Below are positions 1 through 4,967 of a stretch of DNA of 5,020 nucleotides, piece after piece. How positions within the stretch are numbered: position 1 is the stretch's first letter; every line of letters begins with the position of its first letter. Source of the DNA: Candidatus Fibrimonadales bacterium (GTDB lineage: Bacteria > Fibrobacterota > Fibrobacteria > Fibrobacterales > Fibrobacteraceae); NCBI GenBank assembly GCA_009777135.1, contig WRMM01000184.1, forward strand, positions 1-5,020, in the 5' to 3' direction. Position numbers and translations under genes: made by a program. The notes beneath the pieces are model-generated. The model saw nothing but the letters and a program-made list of their open reading frames with translations, did no database searches and was not told the DNA's origin.

Positions 1-23
1 TGAGACGGTCTTTAGACAAAAAA

Positions 24-488
24 TTATTGCAAATTTTCCCAATTCGAGGTTAATTCTGCACAAACAGCCGCATTAGGACCTGTGACGGTATTTCCTGTTG
101 CAGCACCAGTATCATCTATAGTTGCAGTCCATTCATTGCCTGCGCTACAGCCACCACCCAAAATTGCGGATGTAGCGATCCAAGTTACCTCAGTAGTAGA
201 GAAGTCAGAATCATAGGTGAAGTTTGCTGTTGTAGAGGTTGCAGTTGTTGCAGTTGTTGCTCCGGGCTGTATATAGCCAATACTAACGTGATTTCCCAAC
301 TTTCCTTGTTCCATTATATACGCTGATTGTAGCTTGCTCCAAGTGCCCGCTGCAGGTCCAACCTCCTGAGCCTTCGCCTTGGCGCTCATGCCAAACAACT
401 TAGGAATAGCAATCGCTGCCAAAATGCCAATTATGACTATCACTACCATCAACTCAATGAGGGTAAAGCCCTTCTTATCCTTTTTCAT
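24..488 (-). CDS. Type IV pilin / pseudopilin-like major subunit precursor (154 aa)
   Basis: This is a prepilin exported to the inner membrane, cleaved by prepilin peptidase and assembled into a type IV pilus or related filament. The class III signal is plain: a charged leader MKKDKKG (1-7), cleavage expected between G7 and F8, Glu at mature position 5 (E12), then a hydrophobic helix to about residue 29 with P29 at its usual kink. The C-terminal globular part has a Thr/Ala-rich stretch (77-88) and two cysteines, C114 and C143, that could form the disulfide-bonded loop of pilins. At 154 aa it has normal pilin length. The start is fixed by an AGGAGG ribosome binding site (493-498) 4 nt upstream. 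The gene stands alone in the window with no pilus assembly genes beside it. The motif LFGMSAKAKAQEVGPAAGTW after the helix resembles Fibrobacter pilins as I remember them. A type II secretion pseudopilin is the alternative, but the length, the cysteine pair and the strong translation signal favour an abundant pilin. Confidence 0.93.
   Translation of the reverse strand: MKKDKKGFTLIELMVVIVIIGILAAIAIPKLFGMSAKAKAQEVGPAAGTWSKLQSAYIMEQGKLGNHVSIGYIQPGATTATTATSTTANFTYDSDFSTTEVTWIATSAILGGGCSAGNEWTATIDDTGAATGNTVTGPNAAVCAELTSNWENLQ
238..260. repeat. 9-bp tandem repeat inside the pilin gene
   Basis: The unit GTTGCAGTT occurs twice in full (238-246, 247-255) followed by a partial third copy GTTGC. On the coding (minus) strand it encodes part of the Thr/Ala run at pilin residues 77-88. 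The unit is a multiple of three, so copy-number change would lengthen or shorten a surface loop without breaking the frame. Confidence 0.7.
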
Positions 489-545
489 AGGACCTCCTTA
501 TTTTTTTTTTGCCAAATAGCTCTGGCAGTGTGTTTATCAATAGTA

Positions 546-576
546 AATATACAATTTTTTTTTGCAATGTGGACAA
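546..576 (-). promoter_or_regulatory. Candidate pilin promoter with an A9 tract in its spacer
   Basis: On the minus strand a good -10 box TATATT (551-546) lies about 57 nt before the pilin start, giving a leader of about 50 nt. The best -35 match is TTGTCC (576-571), four of six consensus bases, at a long spacing of 19 bp. The spacer contains nine consecutive A residues (563-555). A second run of ten A residues (510-501) sits just before the ribosome binding site. I saw no sigma-54 GG-N10-GC match. The -10 call is reasonable and the -35 call is weak. Confidence 0.45.
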
Positions 577-577
577 A

Positions 578-600
578 AAAAATGATATTTTGTCATTTTT
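578..600. repeat. AT-rich inverted repeat upstream of the pilin promoter
   Basis: Perfect 8-bp arms AAAAATGA (578-585) and TCATTTTT (593-600) flank a 7-nt loop. It lies directly upstream of the candidate pilin -35 box, where an activator or nucleoid protein might bind. The arms are mostly A/T, so in this AT-rich gap chance occurrence is quite possible. On the plus strand it ends in T residues, but no plus-strand gene precedes it, so a terminator role is unsupported. Confidence 0.35.
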
Positions 601-717
601 CTGTAAGTTTTATGTAAATAAGTGTGGAAAATTATGGTTTAAACTCAATTCCTCTGCTCGTATGGTGGATTCCTAGGAAAAATATATTGTCTTTCGCATC
701 TCTTTGAGATTTTTCTT

Positions 718-945
718 TTACCTTTCATTTATTTTTTTCCTTATTCTTTCAATAGCGTCTTCAACATCGCAATATTCGCCTCTTTCGCACTCCTTCCAGC
801 TAAGCTCCAACTCCCTATCTACCTCCATTTCATATAATATATCCCAAAGCTCTTCCGCTTTTTCCCTAAGCCCCATTGAATCCAAAGCATTTTCAACCCT
901 GCTTGGGTTTATTTTTATCTCCGGTTCCATAGTCATAGTTGCCAT
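718..945 (-). CDS. Small acidic helical protein, antitoxin-like, function unknown (75 aa)
   Basis: I cannot name a family. The start at 945 is chosen over a longer option at 972 because AGAGGT (956-951) lies 5 nt upstream of it, a proper ribosome binding site. The protein has a short Met-rich N-terminus, a helix around residues 17-47 (NALDSMGLREKAEELWDILY) and a charged C-terminal helix (61-75, EDAIERIRKKINER). This length, charge and a pattern of Trp, 'ERGEY' and 'VEDAIERIR' resemble short antitoxins or addiction-module components of type II systems, but that is a visual impression. No toxin ORF follows in the 229 nt before the pilin gene or precedes it, so if it is an antitoxin it is an orphan. 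The opposite-strand 103-codon frame (704-1015) is Ser-rich and low in complexity, and is probably a shadow. An inverted repeat upstream may be its operator. Coding status is likely but not certain. Confidence 0.68.
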   Translation of the reverse strand: MATMTMEPEIKINPSRVENALDSMGLREKAEELWDILYEMEVDRELELSWKECERGEYCDVEDAIERIRKKINER

Positions 946-988
946 TTCACACCTCTTTTCTAACAAAAACATTATAAAATATAGTAAA

Positions 989-1031
989 TTTTGGCTATAT
1001 ACCTTAAAGAATTAATGAAAAATAGCCAAAA
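989..1031. repeat. Inverted repeat between the 75-aa gene and the tRNA promoter
   Basis: Perfect 10-bp arms TTTTGGCTAT (989-998) and ATAGCCAAAA (1022-1031) are separated by 23 nt, about two helical turns centre to centre plus the arm length. It ends 5 nt before the -35 box of the tRNA promoter and lies 44-86 nt upstream of the 75-aa gene's start, next to TATATT (983-978) and TATAAT (976-971) on the minus strand, which are candidate -10 boxes for that gene. No good matching -35 box was found. It fits a dimeric repressor operator in a divergent promoter region. No protein is shown to bind it. Confidence 0.5.
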
Positions 1032-1036
1032 AGACC

Positions 1037-1065
1037 TTGACACAGCGGTTTGATTTTTCTATATT
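1037..1065 (+). promoter_or_regulatory. Consensus sigma-70 promoter of the tRNA-Asp gene
   Basis: TTGACA (1037-1042) and TATATT (1060-1065) are separated by exactly 17 bp. The -35 box is perfect and the -10 box has five of six bases. Transcription should begin near 1072, about 65 nt before the mature tRNA. The wider pattern CCTTGACA-N15-TCTATATTT recurs exactly at 4762-4793. With no clear terminator after the tRNA, this promoter could also feed floA and the flagellar genes. Confidence 0.85.
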
Positions 1066-1136
1066 TACAAAGTAAGTAATTGAGATGTTTTATGTTTAGG
1101 TGCTCAAAAAGTGCTTAAAATATAAAAAAGTATTTT

Positions 1137-1211
1137 GGGGTGGTAGCTCAATTTGGTTAGAGCACCGGCCTGTCACGTCGGAGGTTGCGAGTTCAAGCCT
1201 CGTCCATCCCG
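1137..1211 (+). tRNA. tRNA-Asp (anticodon GTC)
   Basis: A full cloverleaf can be drawn by hand. The acceptor stem GGGGTGG (1137-1143) pairs with CCATCCC (1204-1210) with one G-U pair. The D stem is GCTC (1146-1149) with GAGC (1160-1163). The anticodon stem is CCGGC (1165-1169) with GTCGG (1177-1181), and the loop CTGTCAC carries anticodon GTC at 1172-1174. The variable loop is 5 nt. The T stem is GCGAG (1187-1191) with CTCGT (1199-1203), and its loop TTCAAGC begins with the conserved TTC. The discriminator base is G1211, the known identity base for aspartate. CCA is not encoded (TTC follows), so it must be added by nucleotidyltransferase. No integrase or duplicated 3' end was seen, so there is no sign of use as an attachment site. 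Confidence 0.98.
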
Positions 1212-1273
1212 TTCCCCTAAAGAAAATACTTCCAGTGGAAGCTGTGCAGGAGAGCATTAAGTTTAATATTTTC

Positions 1274-1303
1274 TATATTCTAAGCTAAACATTACGTTAG
1301 GAG
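1274..1303 (+). promoter_or_regulatory. Weak -10-like box and ribosome binding site of floA
   Basis: TATATT (1274-1279), in the context TTCTATATTC, repeats the -10 style of the two strong promoters here, but the expected -35 position (1251-1256, AGAGCA) does not match. AGGAG (1299-1303) is a clear ribosome binding site 7 nt before the ATG at 1311. A short hairpin, CTTCC/GGAAG (1229-1241), follows the tRNA but lacks a T-run and is unlikely to stop transcription. Confidence 0.4.
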
Positions 1304-1310
1304 TTCGAAA

Positions 1311-2315
1311 ATGGTAGAATTAATTGAGAGCATGGGCAGTCTTTTCTACATGCTTATCGCAGCGCTGCTGCTTGTTGTCATGGTTTTGATTTATTTTCTT
1401 GCAAGCCTTTTTAGCTTGTGGCTGCAGGCTCTGTTTTCAAAAGCCGATGTGGGAATTTTCCAGCTTTTGGGGATGAGGCTCAGAAAAGTTAACCCGCGCA
1501 TGATAGTTGAATCGCGCATTTTGAGCGTTAAAGCTGGCATTCCCGTGGAAACAAATTTGCTGGAAGCTCACCATCTTTCTGGCGGAAACGTGCTGAGAGT
1601 TGTGCAGGCTGTTATAGCGGCTAATAAAGCTAACATCAATCTTTCCTTTGAAGACAGCGCGGCAATAGACCTTGCAGGCAGGAATGTTTTGGAAGCTGTG
1701 CAAATGAGCGTTAATCCAAAGGTTATAACCACGCCTAAGGTTAGCGGCGTTGCTTTGGACGGCATTCAGCTGCAGGCTGTAACTAGAATAACCGTGCGCG
1801 CAAGCATTCGCAAACTTGTTGGCGGCGCAGGAGAAGAAACCGTTATTGCACGCGTTGGAGAAGGTATAGTCAGCTCCATAGGCAGCGCAAAAACCCATAA
1901 AGAAGTTTTGGAAAATCCAAACATGATTTCCAGAAAAGTTTTGGCAAGCGGTTTGGATGCAGGCACCGCCTTTGAAATTCTTTCCATAGACATTGCAGAT
2001 GTTGATGTTGGCCACAATATAGGCGCAATTCTAGAAACAGACCGCGCCGAGGCAGACAAAAAAATCGCTCAGGCAAAGGCAGAAGAGCGTCGCGCCATGG
2101 CTGCAGCCGCAGAGCAAGAAATGAAAGCCAAGGTTGTGGAAATGCAGGCAAAGGTTGTAGAGGCAGAAGTTCAAGTTCCGCTTGCAATGGCAGAAGCATT
2201 GAAGAGCGGGCACTTGGGAGTTATGGATTACTATAATATGCAGAATGTAAAAGCTGATACCCAGATGCGCGCTCAAATTTCCGGAGTTCCGGAAGGCGAC
2301 TCCAAACTCAAATAG
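1311..2315 (+). CDS. floA: Flotillin-like protein FloA (SPFH family, formerly UPF0365)
   Basis: FloA proteins form membrane-associated oligomers that organise bacterial functional membrane microdomains and affect fluidity and assembly of membrane complexes. The 334-aa product has the family's usual length (Bacillus FloA is about 331 aa). A hydrophobic N-terminal segment (about 11-42) inserts in the inner membrane. The SPFH-type domain spans about 45-235, with recognisable stretches such as RVVQAVIAANKANI (96-109), DLAGRNVLEAVQMSVNPKVI (120-139) and RVGEGIVSSIGSA (181-193). An Ala/Glu/Lys-rich coiled coil follows (about 243-290), then the conserved tail PLAMAEALKSGHLGVMDYYN (290-309). The start is supported by AGGAG 7 nt upstream. 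It leads a four-gene run, 11 nt ahead of the next gene. The NfeD-type membrane protease partner often encoded beside flotillins is not seen. The family assignment is firm from the full-length pattern, while the role in this organism is inferred. Confidence 0.95.
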   Translation: MVELIESMGSLFYMLIAALLLVVMVLIYFLASLFSLWLQALFSKADVGIFQLLGMRLRKVNPRMIVESRILSVKAGIPVETNLLEAHHLSGGNVLRVVQAVIAANKANINLSFEDSAAIDLAGRNVLEAVQMSVNPKVITTPKVSGVALDGIQLQAVTRITVRASIRKLVGGAGEETVIARVGEGIVSSIGSAKTHKEVLENPNMISRKVLASGLDAGTAFEILSIDIADVDVGHNIGAILETDRAEADKKIAQAKAEERRAMAAAAEQEMKAKVVEMQAKVVEAEVQVPLAMAEALKSGHLGVMDYYNMQNVKADTQMRAQISGVPEGDSKLK

Positions 2316-2326
2316 GCTTTGGCAAA

Positions 2327-2839
2327 ATGGAAACACTTCTCATATTTTTTGCAATAATCGCTATCCAAGTGGTAGCGTCTTATTTCAAGCAAAAAAAAGA
2401 AGCTGAGAAGAAAAGAAACTCTCCGCCGCCTAAGCCTAGGCAAAGGCCTATTCCGCAAGAAGCCGCCCCATTGCCAGACCCGTTCAGGGAAATTCGGGAG
2501 ATGATGGGCTTGCCGCCTGTGGAAGAGCCAGAAGAGCTGCAGCCAGTTTTGCAATATGAAGAGCACGAACCAGATCCAAAACCTAAATCATTGGAATTGG
2601 AACTGGAATTCAAACGCGAAGGGCTTGCCCCTAAAAATTTGCCATTCCAATCCGCTGCGGATAGAAGTTTGAGAACAAAAAACAACGAGCATTCTTATGA
2701 AAACGTGTCTCAAGCCGGCAAAGAAACTTGCAAATTGAAAATTCACAATGCCGTAGACATAAATAATTTAAGGCAAGGCATACTTTGGACTGCAATTTTG
2801 CAGCAACCCCGCTTTCGCTCTAAATGGAAAAGAAGATAA
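2327..2839 (+). CDS. Unnamed single-pass membrane protein (170 aa) between floA and fliR
   Basis: I do not recognise a named family. The product has one N-terminal membrane helix (about 3-19, LLIFFAIIAIQVVASYF), then a basic stretch (21-42, Lys/Arg-rich), a Pro-rich linker (33-50), a short possible helix DPFREIREMMG (51-61), a long acidic, Pro/Glu-rich low-complexity region (62-97) and a basic C-terminus. The last 34 residues (137-170), containing DINNLRQGILWTAILQQPRF, form the best candidate for a folded or docking motif. I recall similar 'LR.A..W.EIL..P' endings on short membrane proteins of unknown function in several phyla, but cannot verify it. The topology suggests an N-in or N-out anchor with a flexible, mostly disordered arm. 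No strong ribosome binding site is seen, and translation probably couples to floA 11 nt upstream. Its stop is 1 nt before the fliR start, so co-expression with the export gate is likely. Confidence 0.82.
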   Translation: METLLIFFAIIAIQVVASYFKQKKEAEKKRNSPPPKPRQRPIPQEAAPLPDPFREIREMMGLPPVEEPEELQPVLQYEEHEPDPKPKSLELELEFKREGLAPKNLPFQSAADRSLRTKNNEHSYENVSQAGKETCKLKIHNAVDINNLRQGILWTAILQQPRFRSKWKRR

Positions 2840-2840
2840 A

Positions 2841-3641
2841 ATGCTTTCTGTTGTTTCTTCCGTTGCAGACCTTGCCGTAGAAAAAATAGAGCTTTTTATT
2901 CTGGTTCTTGTGCGCATTTCAACAATAATTTTTTTGTTGCCTGTTTTTAATTTTACCGCTGTGCCATCTACAATAAAAGCCGCCATATCTTTTTTGCTTG
3001 CGTTTTTGGTGTTTCCGCAATTGCCTTTGGTTGGTTTTGCCATTGCAAATTCTCCGGTGTTCTTTTTTATGATAGTTTTGGAGCAAATTTTTATTGGGTT
3101 GATAATTGGCTTTGCAACGTCGTTTCTTTTGTATTTCGCAGTTATGGGCGGTGAATTTATTGCGCGAGATATGGGTTTAATGCAGGGAACAATGAATCCT
3201 TTTGTTGAATTTCAAAGCAATATCTTTTCAATATTATTGCCCTTGATTTTGATGGTTATATTTTTGGCAACCGGCGGGCATTACTTTTTTATACGGGTGC
3301 TTTTTGAATCTTTTCAATACATTCCTATGGGAAATTTTGTTTGGGATACCCGAAGTTTTGCGGCAATTTTAATTTTGCTTTCTGCGAGTTCTTTTGTGGT
3401 TGCGTTTCAGTTTGCCGCTCCTATTTTGGGTTCTCTTCTTTTATGCACGGTTACGCTTGGGCTTATGAACAGAGTGATGCCGCAGCTGCAAGTTTGGCTT
3501 TTGGGACTTCCATTGAAGATTTTTGTAGGCTCATTTGTTATAATTTACACCATGCCTCTTATGGCTCAGCTTTTTAATGCGAATTTTGAGCAGCTGCAAA
3601 GAGCTTTGTATGCTATATTAAGAGCTGGCGGCGGCGGATAG
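2841..3641 (+). CDS. fliR: Flagellar export gate protein FliR
   Basis: FliR forms the inner-membrane export gate of the flagellar type III secretion apparatus with FliP and FliQ. The 266-aa product matches FliR length (about 260). It is strongly hydrophobic with several membrane segments (about 17-36, 46-60, 72-101, 128-143, 173-203, 225-243). Family patterns are visible in order: R25 followed by FLLPVF (31-36), VPSTIKAAISFLLAF (41-55), E81 with IGLIIGF (85-91), the MNP stretch (118-120), P162-M-G, AAP (192-194), and the end GLMNRVMPQLQVWLLGLPLK (207-226). The start lies 1 nt after the preceding stop with only a weak purine-rich site, so translational coupling is likely. fliQ and fliP are not upstream as they commonly are. 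A virulence-type SctT homologue is the alternative, but nothing else suggests an injectisome. Confidence 0.95.
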   Translation: MLSVVSSVADLAVEKIELFILVLVRISTIIFLLPVFNFTAVPSTIKAAISFLLAFLVFPQLPLVGFAIANSPVFFFMIVLEQIFIGLIIGFATSFLLYFAVMGGEFIARDMGLMQGTMNPFVEFQSNIFSILLPLILMVIFLATGGHYFFIRVLFESFQYIPMGNFVWDTRSFAAILILLSASSFVVAFQFAAPILGSLLLCTVTLGLMNRVMPQLQVWLLGLPLKIFVGSFVIIYTMPLMAQLFNANFEQLQRALYAILRAGGGG

Positions 3642-3651
3642 AAAAACATAT

Positions 3652-4710
3652 ATGGCCGAAGACGAAGACAAAACCGAAGAGCCTACCGCCAAGAAAAAGA
3701 GCGATGCCATTAAAAAGGGGCAGATTGGGCGTTCAATGGATTTATCTTCTGCAATTGCCTTGATTGCCGCTTTGTGCGGGCTTGCTATTTTTGGCGGAGA
3801 TATTGCAGGCGAATTTCAAGCCATTATGCGTGAATTTTTTTCGGGTTATATTGGTTGGCAGCCTAGCTTGGTAAATTTTATTGCGCTTGCGCATTATATA
3901 TTGTATTTGTTGATTAAAATGCTTGCTCCTTTGCTTTTGCTTTTTTTGATTGTAGGCTTTGTAGGCAATATTGCGCAGGTGGGCTGGAATTTTACGCTAG
4001 AAAAGCTAAAACCCAAATTCAAGCAGATATTTTCTCTTAGTGGTTTAAAGCGGTTAGTCGGAAAAAATACATGGGTAGAGCTTTTCAAAGGCATATTGAA
4101 GGTTACCGTTGTGGGAATAATTGCCTACAACGTTATAAAAAGCCATTTTGAAGACATTTTATACTTTGCGGATATGCAGCTGATAGTTTACTGCGCTACT
4201 GTAGTATCTATTTTGGTTGAGCTGCTTTTGAAAATAATAGTATTTTTGATTATACTTGGCATAATAGATTTGATTTATCAAAAAAGAAAAACGCATAACG
4301 AGTTGAAGATGAGCAAGCATGAGGTTAAGGATGAGCGTAAAAATTCCGAAGGCGACCCGAAAGTGCTAGCTGCTCGCAAGCGCATGATGTATAAACTGCA
4401 TCAGCAATTTATGATGAAAGAGGTTCCAAGCGCAACTGTGGTTATAACCAACCCCACTCATTTGGCTATAGCCTTGCGCTATGAGCGCGGCAAAGACCAA
4501 GTTCCCCTTGTTGTTGGAAAGGGCGCAGACAAAATGGCAGAGAGAATACGCACTCTTGCAACGGAAAACAACGTTCCAATAGTAGAAAACGTGCCTTTAG
4601 CCCGTGCCATGTATGACGTTGTGGAGGTAGGCGACCCTTTGCCCGCAGAATTTTTCGCCGCCGTGGCGGAGGTTCTGGCATTCGTATTCAGGCAAAAGGA
4701 AGCGGGTTAA
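3652..4710 (+). CDS. flhB: Flagellar export protein and specificity switch FlhB
   Basis: FlhB wraps the export gate and switches substrate class from rod/hook to filament proteins after self-cleavage. The 352-aa length is usual (about 350-380). The N-terminus EDKTEEPTAKKKSDAIKKGQ (5-24) is the typical charged FlhB start. Four membrane segments follow (about 31-50, 84-107, 147-163, 179-209). Then comes the linker HNELKMSKHEVKDERKNSEG (215-234), which leads into the cytoplasmic domain. The autocleavage motif NPTH is intact at 267-270, cut between N267 and P268. The downstream part carries the conserved VVGKGAD (287-293), VENVPLARAMYD (311-322) and AAVAEVLAFVF (336-346). The start is 10 nt after fliR, with no good ribosome binding site nearby, so coupling is probable. 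flhA, often next, does not begin within the remaining 310 nt. SctU of an injectisome is the less likely alternative. Confidence 0.96.
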   Translation: MAEDEDKTEEPTAKKKSDAIKKGQIGRSMDLSSAIALIAALCGLAIFGGDIAGEFQAIMREFFSGYIGWQPSLVNFIALAHYILYLLIKMLAPLLLLFLIVGFVGNIAQVGWNFTLEKLKPKFKQIFSLSGLKRLVGKNTWVELFKGILKVTVVGIIAYNVIKSHFEDILYFADMQLIVYCATVVSILVELLLKIIVFLIILGIIDLIYQKRKTHNELKMSKHEVKDERKNSEGDPKVLAARKRMMYKLHQQFMMKEVPSATVVITNPTHLAIALRYERGKDQVPLVVGKGADKMAERIRTLATENNVPIVENVPLARAMYDVVEVGDPLPAEFFAAVAEVLAFVFRQKEAG

Positions 4711-4714
4711 TTGC

Positions 4715-4753
4715 AAAAAAAATGCCAAAAAATCCAAAAAAATCCAAAAAAAA
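4715..4753. repeat. Helically phased A-tracts upstream of a promoter (curved DNA / UP-like region)
   Basis: Four A-runs lie at 4715-4722, 4727-4732, 4736-4742 and 4746-4753, in a degenerate repeat of roughly AATCCAAAAA. Their centres are about 11, 9.5 and 10.5 bp apart, close to one helical turn, so their bends should add up. The array begins 4 nt after the flhB stop and ends 10 nt before the -35 box at 4764, the place of an UP element or curved activating DNA. No hairpin-plus-T-run terminator for the flhB operon is visible here. Confidence 0.65.
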
Positions 4754-4763
4754 TCATAAACCC

Positions 4764-4792
4764 TTGACAAACTTCCAAAAAAAATCTATATT
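4764..4792 (+). promoter_or_regulatory. Consensus sigma-70 promoter with no gene after it in the window
   Basis: TTGACA (4764-4769) and TATATT (4787-4792) are separated by exactly 17 bp, with a start site expected near 4799. The surrounding CCTTGACA-N15-TCTATATTT is identical in pattern to the tRNA-Asp promoter at 1035-1066. No ATG-started reading frame of useful length follows on the plus strand. The transcript would enter the hairpin element at 4821. Confidence 0.82.
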
Positions 4793-4820
4793 TGTGTTTA
4801 ACGTGGCAAATTTAATGTCT

Positions 4821-4944
4821 AGTTGAGAGTGGAGAGTTGAGAATTGAGAGTTATTGACCAAATATTCAGTGCTTGTGCTAACTTTAGCACGCAAAGTAGC
4901 TGTGCGCACAATAACTCTCAACTCTTCACTCTCAATTCTCAACT
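4821..4944 (+). repeat. Long inverted repeat of 7-bp units; possible structured RNA or MITE-like element
   Basis: The arms 4821-4856 and 4909-4944 (36 nt each) match at 31 of 36 positions. In a plus-strand RNA two of the five mismatches become G-U pairs, leaving three. Each arm reads as four heptads related to GTTGAGA (left: GTTGAGA, GTGGAGA, GTTGAGA, ATTGAGA; right, reversed: GTTGAGA, ATTGAGA, GTGAAGA, GTTGAGA) and then GTTATTG. The 52-nt loop holds a perfect hairpin GTGCTAA/TTAGCAC (4875-4890) and the 10-bp palindrome TGTGCGCACA (4901-4910), whose end overlaps the right arm. It starts about 22 nt downstream of the predicted transcription start at 4799. No clear target-site duplication or transposase is seen. 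Similar heptamer repeats are known from other genomes, cyanobacterial short tandem repeats being the case I recall. The inverted repeat itself is certain, and its function is unknown. Confidence 0.85.
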
Positions 4945-4967
4945 GGTTTCCGCTACTAACGTTTTTG

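Noticed and set aside
670..679. TTCCTAGGAA palindrome (and GTTTAAAC at 637-644)
   Set aside because: Short isolated palindromes, expected by chance, with no adjacent promoter or repeat copy.
698..719. Hairpin ATCTC-TTT-GAGAT followed by TTTTCTTTT on the plus strand, resembling a terminator
   Set aside because: No plus-strand gene lies upstream in the window, the stem is only 5 bp, and on the minus strand, where the 75-aa gene ends, it lacks the T-run.
704..1015. 103-codon plus-strand ORF with a hydrophobic start
   Set aside because: Ser-rich low complexity and opposite a frame with a good ribosome binding site and protein-like composition (718-945). Judged a shadow.
1229..1241. CTTCC-AGT-GGAAG hairpin after tRNA-Asp as a terminator
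   Set aside because: Short stem and no following T-run. Read-through into floA seems more likely.
1100..1288. 62-codon plus-strand ORF (…GGSSIWLEHRPVTSEVASSSLVHP…)
   Set aside because: It reads straight through tRNA-Asp. This peptide is the familiar false translation of a tRNA gene.
1236..1702. 13-bp identity TGGAAGCTGTGCA after the tRNA (1236-1248) and inside floA (1690-1702)
   Set aside because: A single 13-bp match in 5 kb is not far from chance, and there is no flanking similarity to suggest duplication or an attachment site.
1437..2015. 192-codon ORF antisense to floA
   Set aside because: Lies wholly within the certain floA gene, is Asn/Cys-rich without domain-like features, and has no independent support.
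4754..4942. 62-codon minus-strand ORF containing NNSQFSTLHSQL
   Set aside because: It is a translation of the heptad repeats and runs through the orphan promoter. Such peptides are typical false ORFs of this repeat type.
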